This document shows positions 32,707-43,916 of a stretch of DNA of 64,000 nt, one piece after another. This DNA comes from Burkholderiales bacterium UBA2463. GTDB taxonomy: Bacteria; Pseudomonadota; Gammaproteobacteria; Burkholderiales; Burkholderiaceae_A. Positions within the stretch are counted from its first letter, which is position 1. Each line of letters starts with the position of its first letter. The notes under the pieces were generated by a model. The model saw only the letters and a list, made by a program, of their open reading frames with translations, had not been told where the DNA came from and ran no database searches. The position numbers were made by a program, and so were the translations under genes. Location: contig DDPR01000010.1 of the NCBI GenBank assembly GCA_002342295.1, forward strand, positions 154,362-218,361, given 5' to 3'.

Positions 32707-33833
32707 GACTGTGATCGAAGCCTTCGAATACCCAGCCACACCATCTCGAGCGGTCCCCGCCGCAGTCCCGAGCGAAACCACATCAAGGCCACAAAAAGGA
32801 GTGTGAGCGCCAAGGGCAGGGGCCACCAGCCCATGGCAAAACTCACACGCCCCTGCGCAATCCAGGCCTGCGTAACCGAAAGCAGGTTGTTCGCTGTCAT
32901 GGTGATTAGAAAGGCCACGAGCAAATGAAAGGAGCGCCCCATGCGTGGGTTGACCACCGAGAGCGGAATGGCAAGCAGACCCAGCAGGAGACAGACCATG
33001 GGGGTGCCGATGCGAAAGGCGATCTCACCGAGTTGCTGCGGACCGAGCTGAAGAAGGAGCGACACCAGGGACTGCGCTCGTACGCTGCTCTCGATGGAGG
33101 CTCCGCCGGGCGAGGAGTCCACCTCGAGCTCGTAGCTCTGAAAGGTCATGGTTCGAATAGCGCGCTGGCCGGCCACCTGCCAGGCGGGCAAATCGGTTCG
33201 GGTCCCGTCACGGATCGTGACCCAAGGCTGGCCCTCGTCATCCGTTCGAAAACGCCCCCGGCTCGCCATCAGGACGGTCTCGCGGCCATCGGGCTCTCGC
33301 GTGACCACGAAGACCATGCCCAACTCGGCCGAGTCCGACTCCGGATTCTCGACGAAGAACACACGCTTGCCCGTCTGGGACTCGCCGAATTGACCGGGCG
33401 CGACACGACGGGCCTCCTCGCGAGACTCAAACCCCTGTTTGAGTGCTTCTGACTGCTCACGGGCCCAAGGCGCAAGAAAGAGGCTCACAAATGAAATGAG
33501 CAACACGATGGGCCAGAGAAACGACCAGATGGGTCGAATAAATCGGCGAAGACTCTGACCAGAGGCCAGCCAGACCACCATCTCGGACTCTTTCCACATC
33601 CGAGAGAGCACAAGCAAAACAGACATAAAGGCCGTCAGGCTGATGACGAGGGTGAGCGCGCTGACCGTCGAGAGGGCGATCAGGGGCAGCAACAACTCGG
33701 CGTCGGCCTTCCCAGAGGCTGCACGGCCGAGTGTTCGAATGAGCGTTGACGTGACCACGATGGTGAGGAGGGTTGCAAACACAACCCCTGCCACGCCCCG
33801 CAACTCTTCAACCAGGGACTTGTGAAAGATCAC
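32703..33833 (-). CDS. lptF: LPS export permease LptF
   Basis: Partner of LptG in the LptB2FG transporter. The 376-residue product starts MIFHKSLVEELRGVAGVVFATL, has membrane helices on both sides of a central periplasmic domain, and contains FMSVLLVLSRMWKESEMVVWLASG, the LptF form of the coupling helix. It also has RIGTPMVCLLLGLLAIPLS near the C-terminal helices. It begins 39 bases from the divergent pepA start, the common lptFG/pepA arrangement in gamma- and betaproteobacteria. Confidence 0.97.
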   Translation of the reverse strand: MIFHKSLVEELRGVAGVVFATLLTIVVTSTLIRTLGRAASGKADAELLLPLIALSTVSALTLVISLTAFMSVLLVLSRMWKESEMVVWLASGQSLRRFIRPIWSFLWPIVLLISFVSLFLAPWAREQSEALKQGFESREEARRVAPGQFGESQTGKRVFFVENPESDSAELGMVFVVTREPDGRETVLMASRGRFRTDDEGQPWVTIRDGTRTDLPAWQVAGQRAIRTMTFQSYELEVDSSPGGASIESSVRAQSLVSLLLQLGPQQLGEIAFRIGTPMVCLLLGLLAIPLSVVNPRMGRSFHLLVAFLITMTANNLLSVTQAWIAQGRVSFAMGWWPLPLALTLLFVALMWFRSGLRRGPLEMVWLGIRRLRSQS

Positions 33834-33846
33834 GACAATTTATAAT
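33818..33846 (+). promoter_or_regulatory. Predicted sigma-70 promoter for pepA-holC-valS
   Basis: A perfect -10 hexamer TATAAT lies at 33841-33846, 26 bases before the pepA ATG. A -35 candidate is TTGTGA at 33820 (15-base spacer) or ACTTGT at 33818 (17-base spacer), both poor. The -35 region lies inside the first codons of lptF on the other strand. Confidence 0.5.
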
Positions 33847-33872
33847 GGCGCTTTAGACCAGAGCATTGTGTC

Positions 33873-35495
33873 ATGACAGCCATCACCAAAGAGTCCCGAG
33901 AAGCGCGCGAGCCCAAAGACCCAGGCGAAGTCCGCGAGCCACCCAACTTCGTTGCCAGTAACAAGCCCGTCGATCGGGCCAGTGCTGACTGCGCATGGAT
34001 TCCACTCTTCTCCACCCCCGCGGGCGTTGAACTCACTGCCTCGGCCCGGGTGGTCGACAAAGTCTCCAACGGCGCCCTCGCGAAAATCCTCAAGGCCGGT
34101 GACTTCGACGCCAAACAAGGCAGCACCTATCTCATGCGTGACGTGGCCGGCCTGCCCGTCAGTCGGGTGCTTCTGGTGGGCTGCGGTAAGCGGGAGGCCT
34201 TCTCCGAGAAAGCCTATGCAGAGGTGGTTCGCGCCGCGACAAGGGCCATGACGCCCCTCAAGGGCGTGAAACGAGTGGCCTCCTACCTCAGTGAACTCGC
34301 GCCCGGCTCCTCCGATGGTGCCTGGCGTCTCCAGATGCACGTCGTGGCCTGCCGAGAGGTTCTCTACCGCTTCGACCGGTTCAAAACACGAAAAGACAAT
34401 GGTCCTGCGGACGAGGCCAAGACCACAAAATCACCCAAACCCGCCAAGCCCGACCTGCCCGCGCTTCGAGAGGTGGAGATGCTTCTGCCGGGGGATATGC
34501 GCCCCACCGATGCACCCACCCTCATCAAGGAGGCACAGGCCCTCGCCAATGGGCTGGAGTTCTCCAAAGACCTGGGCAACCTACCTCCCAACATCTGCAC
34601 GCCGGGCTTTCTTGCCCAGACCGCCAAAACGCTCGGCCGACAGTTTCGCCTCAAGACCGAAGTGCTCGATCGTGCGGCCATGGAAAAGCTCGGCATGAAT
34701 GCGCTGCTGGCGGTGGCCAGCGGGTCTGCCCAGCCGCCGCACCTCATCGTGATGCACCACTCGGGCGGACCCGCCAAAGAGGCCCCCATCGTGCTGGTCG
34801 GCAAGGGCATCACCTTCGACACGGGAGGCATCTCCATCAAGCCCTCGCCAGACATGGACGAGATGAAGTACGACATGTCGGGTGCATCCACCGTGCTCGG
34901 CGTGATGCGCGCCGTGGCCGAGATGAACCTCAAGCGCAATGTGATTGGCGTCATCCCCACCTGCGAGAACATGCCCAGCGGCACGGCCACGCGGCCCGGA
35001 GACATCGTCACCACCATGTCCGGCCAGACCGTCGAGATCCTCAATACCGATGCGGAGGGACGCCTCATCCTCTGCGATGCCCTCACCTATGTCGAAAAAC
35101 ATTTCAAGCCGGCGGCCGTAATCGATATTGCCACCCTCACGGGCGCCTGCGTGGTGGCGCTGGGGGCAGTGAACTCGGGCCTCTTCACAGCCGACGATGC
35201 TCTTGCTGAGGCCTTGCTCAAAGCCGGAAAATCAAGCCTCGATGCGGCCTGGCGCATGCCCCTCGAAGAGGACTACCAAGAGCAGCTGAAGTCGCCCTTT
35301 GCCGACATGGCCAACATTGGGGGCCGCGCGGCAGGCAGTGTCACGGCGGCCTGTTTCTTGTGGCGGTTTGCCAAGGGCTTTCGTTGGGCCCACCTCGACA
35401 TTGCCGGAACCGCCTGGAAGAGCGGCTCGAGCAAGGGAGCAACGGGTCGCCCCGTCGGCCTGCTTGTGGAGTTCCTGAAGCACGGCGTGGCGTGA
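33873..35495 (+). CDS. pepA: Leucyl aminopeptidase PepA
   Basis: A cytosolic M17 zinc/manganese aminopeptidase, which in E. coli also binds DNA in Xer recombination and carAB control. The 540-residue product has an N-terminal macro-like domain and a C-terminal catalytic domain. That domain has the metal ligand segment VGKGITFDTGGISIKPS, the following MKYDMSGAS, and the M17 signature NTDAEGRLIL. The first 40 or so residues (rich in Glu, Arg and Pro) extend beyond the usual start of the family, so the true start may be further in. TATAAT sits 26 bases upstream, which supports the annotated ATG. Its stop overlaps the holC GTG (GTGA). Confidence 0.95.
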   Translation: MTAITKESREAREPKDPGEVREPPNFVASNKPVDRASADCAWIPLFSTPAGVELTASARVVDKVSNGALAKILKAGDFDAKQGSTYLMRDVAGLPVSRVLLVGCGKREAFSEKAYAEVVRAATRAMTPLKGVKRVASYLSELAPGSSDGAWRLQMHVVACREVLYRFDRFKTRKDNGPADEAKTTKSPKPAKPDLPALREVEMLLPGDMRPTDAPTLIKEAQALANGLEFSKDLGNLPPNICTPGFLAQTAKTLGRQFRLKTEVLDRAAMEKLGMNALLAVASGSAQPPHLIVMHHSGGPAKEAPIVLVGKGITFDTGGISIKPSPDMDEMKYDMSGASTVLGVMRAVAEMNLKRNVIGVIPTCENMPSGTATRPGDIVTTMSGQTVEILNTDAEGRLILCDALTYVEKHFKPAAVIDIATLTGACVVALGAVNSGLFTADDALAEALLKAGKSSLDAAWRMPLEEDYQEQLKSPFADMANIGGRAAGSVTAACFLWRFAKGFRWAHLDIAGTAWKSGSSKGATGRPVGLLVEFLKHGVA

Positions 35496-35953
35496 CCAGT
35501 GTCGACTTCCACTTCAACACCCCTGACCGGCTTCACCATGCCTGCAGGCTGGTGAGGAAGGCCATCCGCAGCCAGGCCGCAACCGACCAGAAGCCACTCG
35601 TGGTCTTTTGCTCCCTCGCGGAGCGGCTCTTCGCTTTTGATGACCTGCTCTACTCGTTCTCCGAGGACGACTTCATCGCCCACGTTCATCACGACCACCC
35701 CCTGGCAGACGAATCACCCGTCATCCTCTGCCAGCAGTCCTGGACGCCCGAACTGCCTCGTGTCCCCCATCTGCTTCTCAACCTCGATGACGAGGTGCCC
35801 GACTTCTTCAGTCGATTCGATCGAGTCTTTGAAATCGTGGGGCCCGACGAAGAAGACAAACAGAAGGCTCGAGGGCGATTCGTCTTCTACCGGGATCGGG
35901 GCTACCCGCTCACGCGTCACGACCTGGCGGCGAGCGCGCCCGAACCCTCTTAG
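35492..35953 (+). CDS. holC: DNA polymerase III chi subunit
   Basis: The chi subunit links the clamp loader to single-strand binding protein at the replication fork. The 153-residue product begins with GTG at 35492 and reads [23 protein letters not shown], typical of HolC. It has [20 protein letters not shown] and the later [24 protein letters not shown] motifs. Ends in a polar tail after [13 protein letters not shown]. The start overlaps the pepA stop (GTGA). The pepA-holC-valS order is conserved across proteobacteria. An earlier ATG at 35360 would lie deep inside pepA and is rejected. Confidence 0.93.
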   Translation: MTSVDFHFNTPDRLHHACRLVRKAIRSQAATDQKPLVVFCSLAERLFAFDDLLYSFSEDDFIAHVHHDHPLADESPVILCQQSWTPELPRVPHLLLNLDDEVPDFFSRFDRVFEIVGPDEEDKQKARGRFVFYRDRGYPLTRHDLAASAPEPS

Positions 35954-35955
35954 CC

Positions 35956-38928
35956 TTGGCAGAACTCGACAAATCCTTCGAGCCCGCCCTGCTTGAGGCC
36001 CACTGGGGACCCGAGTGGGAGCGCCGGGGGCTCTATGCTGCCGGCACACAAGCCGGCGCGTCGGCGTTTTGCATCCAGCTGCCTCCGCCCAATGTCACGG
36101 GCACGCTCCACATGGGTCACGCCTTCAACCAGACCCTCATGGACACCCTCTCACGCTGGCATCGCATGAAGGGTGACAACACCTTATGGCTTCCAGGCAC
36201 TGACCATGCGGGCATTGCCACACAGATGGTCGTCGAGCGACAGATTGATGCACAAGGGCAGAGTCGGCACACGCTGGGACGCGAGGCCTTCCTCGAGAAA
36301 GTCTGGGCCTGGAAAGAGGAGTCGGGCTCCACCATCACCCGCCAGATGCGCCGACTCGGCGCAAGCTGTGATTGGGCGCTCGAGTACTTCACCATGAATC
36401 CAGCCTGCTCATCGATGGTGAAAGAGGTCTTCATCAGCCTGTTTAGACAGGGACTCATCTATCGTGGAAAGCGCCTGGTGAACTGGGACCCCGCCCTGCT
36501 CACTGCGGTCTCCGACCTCGAGGTGGTCAGCGAAGAGGAGGAGGGCCACCTCTGGGAAATTCGCTATCCGCTTGCGAGTGGCCAGGATAGTCTCGTCGTG
36601 GCCACCACCCGGCCAGAGACGCTCCTCGGCGACGTCGCGGTGGCGGTGAACCCCGAGGATCCGCGCTATGCCCACCTCGTTGGTCAGATGGCGGTGCTGC
36701 CCCTGGTCGGGCGCCACCTACCCATCGTGGCCGATGACTATGTCGACCCCAGCTTTGGAACCGGCTGCGTGAAGATCACCCCCGCGCACGACTTCAACGA
36801 CTACGCTCTGGGCCAGCGCCACAAGCTCACGCCCATCTCCATCTTTACGCCTCATGCACACGTCAATGACGAGGCACCCGAGGCCTATCGCGGGCTCGAG
36901 CGCACAGAGGCCCGCAAGAAGGTGCTGGCCGATCTTGAGGCGCAGGGCCTTCTTGTGAGCACCAAGAGGCACAAACTCATGGTCCCGAGGGGCGATCGCA
37001 GCGGGGCCATCATCGAGCCCATGCTCACGGACCAGTGGTTCGTGGCCATGAGCAAGCCAGCGCCCGAGGGAACGCACACGCCGGGCCGCTCCATCGCTCA
37101 GCGCGCCCTCGAGGTGTTGGACTCAGGCGAATTGGTCTTCTTTCCCGAAAACTGGGCCAATACCTATCGTCAGTGGCTCGACAACATTCAGGACTGGTGC
37201 ATCTCGCGTCAGCTCTGGTGGGGCCATCAGATTCCCGCTTGGTACAAGGCCGACTCCGGGGGCCGGCCCATAGAAGACGGCACAGTCTTTGTCGCCCACA
37301 ACGATGAAGAGGCTCAGGAGCAAGCCCATGCTGCAGGCTGGGACGGTCCCCTCGTCAGAGACGCGGACGTGTTGGACACCTGGTTTTCATCTGCGCTCGT
37401 GCCCTTCTCGACGCTCACCGAGGAGGGGCGTGAGTGGGATCCGCAAAGCGGCGGTCGCACCGACCTGCGTTTTGGCTCACCCCGGCTGCGACCAGACCTC
37501 GCCCAGTTCCTACCCTCCAGCGTGCTCGTCACAGGCTTTGACATCATCTTTTTCTGGGTCGCGCGCATGGTCATGATGACCCTGCACTTCACGGGTCAGG
37601 TGCCGTTTCGCCACGTGTACGTGCACGCACTGGTGCGTGACAGTGAGGGCCAGAAGATGAGTAAGAGCAAGGGCAATACCCTTGACCCCATCGACCTCAT
37701 CGATGGCATCGACCTCGATGCACTCGTTCGCAAGCGCACTTCAGGTCTCATGAACCCGAAGCAGGCCGCGCAGATCGAGAAAAAAACTCGCGCGGAGTTC
37801 CCTCAAGGCATCACGGCCTTCGGCACCGACGCACTTCGCTTTACCTTTGCAAGCCTTGCCACGCCAGGTCGCAACATCAACTTCGATCTGTCACGCTGCG
37901 AGGGCTATCGCAACTTCTGCAACAAGCTCTGGAATGCGACGCGCTTTGTACTCATGAACTGCGAGAACAAAGACAATGGCATTTCGGTCTGCATGGGCGA
38001 CTGTGGCCCAAACGGGCCGCTCTACTTCAGTTTTGTCGATCGCTGGATTACATCTGAGCTGCAACGCGTGGAGGCCCGGGTCGATGAGCACCTTCGCGGC
38101 TACCGCTTCGATCTCGCATCCAAAGAGATCTACGAGTTCGTCTGGAATGCATTCTGCGACTGGTATGTGGAGCTCGCCAAAACCTCACTCAACAGCCCTC
38201 ACGAGAATGTCGCCAAGGCGGCCCGGCGCACGCTCATCCGAGTGCTTGAGGTTATTCTGCGCATGGCGCACCCCATCATTCCATTCATCACAGAGGCCCT
38301 CTGGCAGGTCGTCGCGCCGCTTGCGGGCCGCTCCCCCAAGCTCTCGGCGGGTGAAGCTGACAGCATTGTGCTGGCCCCCTACCCCGTGGCCGAACCCAAG
38401 AAAATCGACTCCGGTGCGGATGCCCTCATGGACCAGCTCAAGGCCATGGTGCTTGCGGTTCGATCCCTGCGCTCCGGGATGGGGCTCTCGCCGGCCGAGC
38501 GCGTGCCTCTGCGCGTGAGCGTGGATGGTGACGGTTCAGCCACCCACCTCGCAGGGCTCGACCTTCGACAACCCTCTGATGAGCGGGCCCTGATGGCGGA
38601 GGGCCTGCGCGCCCTTGGACGGCTCAGCGAGGTGAGTTTTGTCCCGACGCTGAGCGAGTCGGGGCAGCCCCTCTCCGCCCCCGTGCAGATCGTCGGAGGG
38701 ATGAGACTCATGCTCGAGGTTCACATCGATGTGGCCTCCGAGACCGTGCGCCTGAGCAAGGAGGTCGAGCGACTCGAAGGCGAGATTGCCAGGGCACTCA
38801 ACAAGCTGAGCAATGAGCAGTTCGTCGCGCGCGCACCCGAGGCCGTGGTCACCCAGGAACGCGCCCGCCTAGCGGACTTTCAATCAACGCTTGACAAGGT
38901 GCAAGGTCAGCTCAAGGCCCTGCAGTAG
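35956..38928 (+). CDS. valS: Valyl-tRNA synthetase
   Basis: Class I synthetase with editing activity. The 990-residue product has [17 protein letters not shown] (HMGH 52-55), the CP1 editing domain ([20 protein letters not shown]), KMSKSKGN (KMSKS 567-571) and a C-terminal coiled coil (about 920-990). The first in-frame Met is inside the HIGH motif, so translation must begin upstream. The TTG at 35956, two bases after the holC stop, fits the family N-terminus ([14 protein letters not shown]). The rare start codon next to a close upstream stop suggests coupling to holC translation. Confidence 0.97.
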   Translation: MAELDKSFEPALLEAHWGPEWERRGLYAAGTQAGASAFCIQLPPPNVTGTLHMGHAFNQTLMDTLSRWHRMKGDNTLWLPGTDHAGIATQMVVERQIDAQGQSRHTLGREAFLEKVWAWKEESGSTITRQMRRLGASCDWALEYFTMNPACSSMVKEVFISLFRQGLIYRGKRLVNWDPALLTAVSDLEVVSEEEEGHLWEIRYPLASGQDSLVVATTRPETLLGDVAVAVNPEDPRYAHLVGQMAVLPLVGRHLPIVADDYVDPSFGTGCVKITPAHDFNDYALGQRHKLTPISIFTPHAHVNDEAPEAYRGLERTEARKKVLADLEAQGLLVSTKRHKLMVPRGDRSGAIIEPMLTDQWFVAMSKPAPEGTHTPGRSIAQRALEVLDSGELVFFPENWANTYRQWLDNIQDWCISRQLWWGHQIPAWYKADSGGRPIEDGTVFVAHNDEEAQEQAHAAGWDGPLVRDADVLDTWFSSALVPFSTLTEEGREWDPQSGGRTDLRFGSPRLRPDLAQFLPSSVLVTGFDIIFFWVARMVMMTLHFTGQVPFRHVYVHALVRDSEGQKMSKSKGNTLDPIDLIDGIDLDALVRKRTSGLMNPKQAAQIEKKTRAEFPQGITAFGTDALRFTFASLATPGRNINFDLSRCEGYRNFCNKLWNATRFVLMNCENKDNGISVCMGDCGPNGPLYFSFVDRWITSELQRVEARVDEHLRGYRFDLASKEIYEFVWNAFCDWYVELAKTSLNSPHENVAKAARRTLIRVLEVILRMAHPIIPFITEALWQVVAPLAGRSPKLSAGEADSIVLAPYPVAEPKKIDSGADALMDQLKAMVLAVRSLRSGMGLSPAERVPLRVSVDGDGSATHLAGLDLRQPSDERALMAEGLRALGRLSEVSFVPTLSESGQPLSAPVQIVGGMRLMLEVHIDVASETVRLSKEVERLEGEIARALNKLSNEQFVARAPEAVVTQERARLADFQSTLDKVQGQLKALQ

Positions 38929-38935
38929 CCGCGCC

Positions 38936-39172
38936 CTAGCGGCAGCGAATCAGGAAGCGGAGCTCGGCTTCGCCTTTATTGGCCTCGACCAATTGATGTC
39001 CAGTGTGCTTGCAGAAGTATGCAAAGTCATCCCAGGCGCCCGGATCGGTCGCAATCACCTCCAGCACATGGCCCGACTGCATCTCACCCAGCATTTTTTT
39101 TGTCCTCAAGATGGGCAGAGGGCAGCTCAGACCCTTGACGTCCAAGAGGCGATCGACCGAAATGGGACTCAT
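38936..39172 (-). CDS. tusA: TusA-family sulfurtransferase
   Basis: A small cytosolic sulfur carrier. In E. coli TusA passes persulfide sulfur from IscS to the TusBCD relay for 2-thiouridine in tRNA, but related proteins serve other sulfur pathways. The 78-residue product has the signature [13 protein letters not shown] with the active Cys17, then [20 protein letters not shown] and FCKHTGH. Its ATG overlaps the alaS stop (ATGA), so it should be made from the alaS message. No tusBCD or other sulfur genes are in the window. An A8 run on the coding strand (39101-39094) lies in the early part of the gene. Confidence 0.92.
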   Translation of the reverse strand: MSPISVDRLLDVKGLSCPLPILRTKKMLGEMQSGHVLEVIATDPGAWDDFAYFCKHTGHQLVEANKGEAELRFLIRCR

Positions 39173-41808
39173 CCGAGCTTGCCCTCAACGAAGGCGGGAA
39201 GGCTTGCCAGTGCGCCTGCAAGTGCAGATGGGTTGGTTCCGCCGCCTTGGGCCATATCGGGTCGGCCCCCTCCCTTGCCCCCAACCTGCGCGGCGAGGTG
39301 CCCCACCAGGTCTCCGGCCTTCAGGCGGGAAGTGAGGTCCTGAGTGACCCCGGCGATGAGGCTCACCTTGTCCCCGTCCACCGCCGCCAACACGATTGCG
39401 GCACTGCTCAGCTTGCTCTTGAGCTGATCCACCATGTCTCGAAGGGCCGAGACATCGACATCCTGAACCCGGGCAGCGAGCAGGCGCACGCCCCTGATCT
39501 CTTGGACCTGGCTCAAGAGGTCATCTCCAGCAGATGCCGCAAGCTTCGACTTCAGCCGAGCCAACTCTTTTTCTAAGCCCCGCATCTGATCGAGAAGCTG
39601 GGTCAGCCGGGGCGTGAGCTCCTGAACAGGAGCCTTCATCAAGGCCGCAGCCTCATGGACCCGACCCTCGAGGTCCTGGAGCATCGAGAGCACACGGGGG
39701 CCTGTGACCGCCTCGATCCGTCGAATGCCCGCGGCCACTCCCGACTCAGAGACCACCTTGAAAAGACCAATGTCTCCCGTGCGACCCACATGAGTGCCTC
39801 CGCAGAGTTCTCTTGACGACCCGATGTCAAGAACGCGCACCGAGTCTCCGTACTTCTCACCAAAGAGGGCCATCGCGCCCCCCTTGACCGCCGCATCAAA
39901 ACCCATCACCTGCGCCTGCGTTGCGGAATTCTCCAAAATCTCGGCGTTCACTCGGGCCTCGATCCGCGAGAGTTCCTGGGCGGTGACCGGGGCACCATGC
40001 GAAAAATCGAATCGTGTTTTGTCCGCATCGACCAGAGACCCCTTCTGCTGGACATGGTCACCCAAGACCTCCCGAAGGGCTTTGTGCATGAGATGCGTGG
40101 CTGAGTGGTTTCGAGCCGTCTGCGCCCGACGCTCCAGATCGACCTGAGCCTCGACCGAATCGCCCACTGACACGCGGCCTCGAGTCACCACGCCGTGATG
40201 ACCAAATACCTCTGCCGAGATCTTCTGGGTGTCTTCGACCCGGACCCAGCCCACTTGGCCCACCAGCAGGCCGGCATCGCCCACCTGACCACCGGACTCT
40301 GCATAGAAAGGGGTCGTATCAAGCACCACGACCACCGACTCCCCCTCTGGAGCCGTGTTCACCTCGCTGCCCTGCACATAGATCGCCTGAATCTTGGCGC
40401 CGTGGGCGAGTTTCTCGTAACCCACAAAGGTGGTTGGGGCCCCCTCATACGTCAAGGCCGCCCCCATCTTGAACTTGCTCGCCGCACGAGCCTGATCTCG
40501 CTGTCGGCCCATCGCCAGCTCGAAGCCTTCCTCATCCACGCTCAAGCCTCTCTCGCGACAGACATCCGCCGTCAGGTCCAGGGGAAAGCCAAAGGTGTCA
40601 TACAGCATGAATGCCGTCTGTCCATCAAGCCGTCCGCCCTCCGGCAGTCTCACGATGGCCTCTCCAAGAATGCCCATGCCTTTCTCGAGCGTCTCACCAA
40701 AGCGCTCTTCCTCTTGACGAAGCGTCTCGGCCACCCGGGTCGCCGACTGAGCAAGCTCCGGATAGGCCACGCCCATGAGCGCAACCAGATCGTCGACCAG
40801 CTTGAAAAAGAATGGGCGTGACTGACCGAGCTTGTGTCCATGACGAAGGGCTCGACGAATGATTCTGCGCAGCACGTAGCCCCGACCCTCATTGCCCGGA
40901 ATCACCCCATCCACAATGAGAAAGCTGCATGCCCGAATGTGATCGGCAATCACTCGCAGCGAAGGGTTCTCGAGGTCCGTGCAGCCGGTCTCGCGCGAGG
41001 CTGCAGACACCAAGGTCCTGAAGAGATCGATCTCGTAGTTACTGTGGACACCCTGCAAGACGGCCGAGATGCGCTCAAGGCCCATGCCCGTATCGACGCA
41101 GGGCTTGGGCAGGGGGGTCAGAACACCCTGGTCATTTCGATCAAACTGCATGAAGACCAGATTCCAGATCTCAATGTATCGGTCACCGTCCTCCTCAGGC
41201 GACCCTGGGGGCCCACCCCAGACCTCTGGCCCGTGGTCGTAGAAGATCTCACTGCAAGGGCCGCAGGGGCCCGTGTCCGCCATCTGCCAGAAGTTATCGC
41301 TGGCATAGCGCGCACCTTTGTTGTCACCAATTCGAATGATCCGCTCTGGCGCCACCCCAATCTCTTTGGCCCAGATGTTGTAGGCCTCATCGTCCTCCGC
41401 ATAGACGGTCACCCAGAGGCGCTCGGTGGGCAAACCATACACATCGGTGAGGAGTGACCAGGCGTAACGAATGGCGTCCTGCTTGAAGTAGTCGCCAAAC
41501 GAAAAGTTGCCAAGCATCTCGAAGAAGGTGTGATGGCGGGCGGTGTAGCCCACATTCTCAAGGTCGTTGTGCTTGCCACCCGCGCGCACACTGCGCTGGG
41601 ACGAGGTGGCCCGGCGATAGGGTCGGTGCTCGCGCCCGAGAAAGACATCCTTGAACTGCACCATGCCACTGTTGGTGAAGAGGAGGGTCGGATCGTTTCC
41701 GGGCACCAGGGGACTGGAGGCCACAATGGTGTGTCCGTGCTCGGCAAAGAACTGCAAGAACTTCTGCCGAATCTCAGAGACCGACATGGGCGTTAAGGAT
41801 GGGCTCAT
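39169..41808 (-). CDS. alaS: Alanyl-tRNA synthetase
   Basis: Class II synthetase for tRNA-Ala with editing and oligomerisation domains. Motif-like segments include [28 protein letters not shown] and [18 protein letters not shown]. The editing domain has [13 protein letters not shown], with the further zinc-type motif [13 protein letters not shown]. The C-terminal DHHA1-like domain ends with [15 protein letters not shown]. From ATG 41808 it is 879 residues; ATG 41787 gives 872 and begins [14 protein letters not shown], close to the usual N-terminus. Neither has a clear ribosome site, so the start is uncertain by seven residues. Divergent from tctB. Confidence 0.96.
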   Translation of the reverse strand: MSPSLTPMSVSEIRQKFLQFFAEHGHTIVASSPLVPGNDPTLLFTNSGMVQFKDVFLGREHRPYRRATSSQRSVRAGGKHNDLENVGYTARHHTFFEMLGNFSFGDYFKQDAIRYAWSLLTDVYGLPTERLWVTVYAEDDEAYNIWAKEIGVAPERIIRIGDNKGARYASDNFWQMADTGPCGPCSEIFYDHGPEVWGGPPGSPEEDGDRYIEIWNLVFMQFDRNDQGVLTPLPKPCVDTGMGLERISAVLQGVHSNYEIDLFRTLVSAASRETGCTDLENPSLRVIADHIRACSFLIVDGVIPGNEGRGYVLRRIIRRALRHGHKLGQSRPFFFKLVDDLVALMGVAYPELAQSATRVAETLRQEEERFGETLEKGMGILGEAIVRLPEGGRLDGQTAFMLYDTFGFPLDLTADVCRERGLSVDEEGFELAMGRQRDQARAASKFKMGAALTYEGAPTTFVGYEKLAHGAKIQAIYVQGSEVNTAPEGESVVVVLDTTPFYAESGGQVGDAGLLVGQVGWVRVEDTQKISAEVFGHHGVVTRGRVSVGDSVEAQVDLERRAQTARNHSATHLMHKALREVLGDHVQQKGSLVDADKTRFDFSHGAPVTAQELSRIEARVNAEILENSATQAQVMGFDAAVKGGAMALFGEKYGDSVRVLDIGSSRELCGGTHVGRTGDIGLFKVVSESGVAAGIRRIEAVTGPRVLSMLQDLEGRVHEAAALMKAPVQELTPRLTQLLDQMRGLEKELARLKSKLAASAGDDLLSQVQEIRGVRLLAARVQDVDVSALRDMVDQLKSKLSSAAIVLAAVDGDKVSLIAGVTQDLTSRLKAGDLVGHLAAQVGGKGGGRPDMAQGGGTNPSALAGALASLPAFVEGKLG

Positions 41809-41915
41809 AGGGCAGTGAGTGTAATAGAAGGCGGACTGGGGATTACCATCATCTGCAGCCACCCTGAAGTCGGCCATAATCTGCGGCTTCTCCGCATCAG
41901 CAGAGCCTTTCGCCC

Positions 41916-42380
41916 ATGAAAATTCATAACCGACAAGATTTTCTTGCTGCGCTCATGTTTCTCGCGTTCGGCATTTTCTTTCTTTACTTCGCCCAGGACT
42001 ACGGACTGGGAACGGCTCGGCGAATGGGCCCTGGCTACTTCCCCTCCCTCCTATCAGCCTTGCTCATCGTCTTGGGGCTCATCATTCTTGGCCTCTCCCT
42101 CTGGTCAGGAAACCCCCAAGAGGAAGAGATGGAAAAGACAGACTGGCGAGGCCTCGTGCTGGTGCTGGGGAGCGTCTTGGTGTTCGCCCAACTCCTGCCC
42201 GTTGCAGGCTTTCTCATTGCCGGCCCCATCTTGGTGCTCCTGGCGGGCCTGGGCAGCCACGAGATGAGTTGGAAGGAGCGGGTGGGCCTTACCGTGGTGC
42301 TCACGAGCTTCTGCATCCTTGTCTTTCGATTTGGCCTTGAGATGCAGTTCCCCATCCTTCCCCCGTCTCTGGCCAACTAA
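41916..42380 (+). CDS. Tripartite tricarboxylate transporter small membrane subunit TctB
   Basis: Small membrane subunit of a TTT-family importer. The 154-residue product has four hydrophobic segments (about residues 10-28, 43-62, 77-107 and 119-137). It shows the TctB-type segment [25 protein letters not shown]. It precedes the large subunit TctA by 12 bases. No periplasmic binding protein (TctC) is encoded nearby, so the substrate cannot be inferred beyond 'carboxylate'. About 110-130 bases separate it from alaS; CATAAT at 41875 is a possible -10 but no good -35 is seen. Confidence 0.88.
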   Translation: MKIHNRQDFLAALMFLAFGIFFLYFAQDYGLGTARRMGPGYFPSLLSALLIVLGLIILGLSLWSGNPQEEEMEKTDWRGLVLVLGSVLVFAQLLPVAGFLIAGPILVLLAGLGSHEMSWKERVGLTVVLTSFCILVFRFGLEMQFPILPPSLAN

Positions 42381-42392
42381 GGGCGTCCGATC

Positions 42393-43904
42393 ATGGAACT
42401 CCTCAACAACCTGCTGCTCGGCGCCACCACTGCCTTCACCATAACCAACCTCTTCTGGTGTTTTGTTGGCTGCCTTCTTGGCACCCTCATTGGCGTGCTC
42501 CCGGGCATTGGCCCACTTGCCACCATCGCCATCCTGCTACCCGTCACCTTCAAGATGGGTGACCCCTCCACCGCCCTCATCATGCTGGCCGGCATCTACT
42601 ACGGCGCCCAGTACGGGGGATCGACCACGGCCATCCTCGTCAACCTGCCCGGGGAATCGTCCTCGGTCGTCACCACCCTGGATGGATACCAGATGGCCCG
42701 CAAGGGCAAGGCGGGGCTCGCCCTCGCCGTGGCGGCCCTCGCGTCATTCTTTGCCGGAACCGTCGCCACCTTCCTCATTGCCGCCTTCGCCCCTCCCTTG
42801 GCCGAGCTGGCTTTTAAGTTTGGGCCTGCTGAGTACTTCTCCCTCATGGTCCTCGGGCTCATTGCCGCGGTGGTGCTCGCCCACGGCTCATTCATCAAGG
42901 CGCTGGCCATGATCGTGCTGGGCCTCCTCGTGGGACTCGTTGGTGCGGATGTGAACTCGGGTATCGCTCGCTACAACTTTGACATTCCAGAACTCATGGA
43001 CGGATTTGAGTTCGCTGTGATTGCCATGGGGATGTTTGGCTTTGCTGAAATCATCCACAGCATGAAGCAGCACGAGACGCGCGACCTGCTCAAAGAGAAA
43101 GTCACCAACCTCATGCCCACTCGGGCCGACGTGAAACGCGCAGCGCCAGCCGTCTTCCGTGGAACGGCGCTGGGCTCCATCCTTGGCATCCTGCCGGGGG
43201 GTGGCGCCATCCTCGCCTCATTCTCGGCCTACGCCCTTGAGAAAAAAATCTCCAAAACACCTCAGGAATTTGGGAAGGGCGCTGTGGAGGGTGTTGCCGC
43301 TCCCGAGGCCGCGAACAATGCGGGTGCCCAGACTTCCTTCATCCCACTGCTCACCCTCGGCATCCCCACGACGCCGGTCATGGCCCTCATGGTGGCGGCC
43401 ATGATGATTCACAACATTCAGCCCGGCCCTCAGGTTATGACCAGCAACCCCACGCTCTTCTGGGGCCTCATTGTCTCGATGTGGGTGGGCAACTTCTTCC
43501 TGGTGGTGCTCAACCTGCCGCTCATTGGACTCTGGATTCGTCTGCTGCGCGTGCCATACCGACTGCTCTACCCCGCCATTCTCATGTTCTGCTGCATTGG
43601 CGCCTACAGCCTGAACAACAGCGTCTGGGATGTGATGATGACCATCCCCTTCGCCATCCTGGGCTACTACTTCAAAAAGTGGAAATGCGAGCCTGCCCCG
43701 CTGCTGCTGGGCTTCATCCTGGGTCGCATGATGGAGGAGTATTTACGTCGAGCGCTCACGCTGTCTCGAGGCGACTGGTTTATCCTCGTCGAGCGTCCAC
43801 TCTCCGGCGCCCTCTTGGCGCTTGCCCTGGTCCTTATCGTGCTCATGCTCATGCCAGCCATCCGCAAGAAGCGCGACCAGGCCTTCGAAGGTGAATCCGA
43901 CTAA
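42393..43904 (+). CDS. Tripartite tricarboxylate transporter large membrane subunit TctA
   Basis: Large membrane subunit (503 residues, about 11-12 helices) of a TTT importer. Family motifs include GTLIGVLPGIGPLATIAILLP near residue 28, IYYGAQYGGSTTAILVNLPG near residue 68 and the second inverted-repeat copy GSILGILPGGGAILASF. GVAAPEAANNAGAQTSFIPLLTLGIPTTPV is the highly conserved TctA block. It lies between tctB and a hydroxyacid dehydrogenase gene, which suggests uptake of a small (di)carboxylate. In many betaproteobacteria a separate, unlinked TctC supplies specificity. Confidence 0.94.
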   Translation: MELLNNLLLGATTAFTITNLFWCFVGCLLGTLIGVLPGIGPLATIAILLPVTFKMGDPSTALIMLAGIYYGAQYGGSTTAILVNLPGESSSVVTTLDGYQMARKGKAGLALAVAALASFFAGTVATFLIAAFAPPLAELAFKFGPAEYFSLMVLGLIAAVVLAHGSFIKALAMIVLGLLVGLVGADVNSGIARYNFDIPELMDGFEFAVIAMGMFGFAEIIHSMKQHETRDLLKEKVTNLMPTRADVKRAAPAVFRGTALGSILGILPGGGAILASFSAYALEKKISKTPQEFGKGAVEGVAAPEAANNAGAQTSFIPLLTLGIPTTPVMALMVAAMMIHNIQPGPQVMTSNPTLFWGLIVSMWVGNFFLVVLNLPLIGLWIRLLRVPYRLLYPAILMFCCIGAYSLNNSVWDVMMTIPFAILGYYFKKWKCEPAPLLLGFILGRMMEEYLRRALTLSRGDWFILVERPLSGALLALALVLIVLMLMPAIRKKRDQAFEGESD

Positions 43905-43916
43905 AACGAGTACACA

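Noticed and set aside
39094..39101. A8 run on the coding strand of tusA as a possible frameshift site
   Set aside because: It encodes ordinary Lys-Lys-Met codons, and no downstream alternative frame with family sequence exists.
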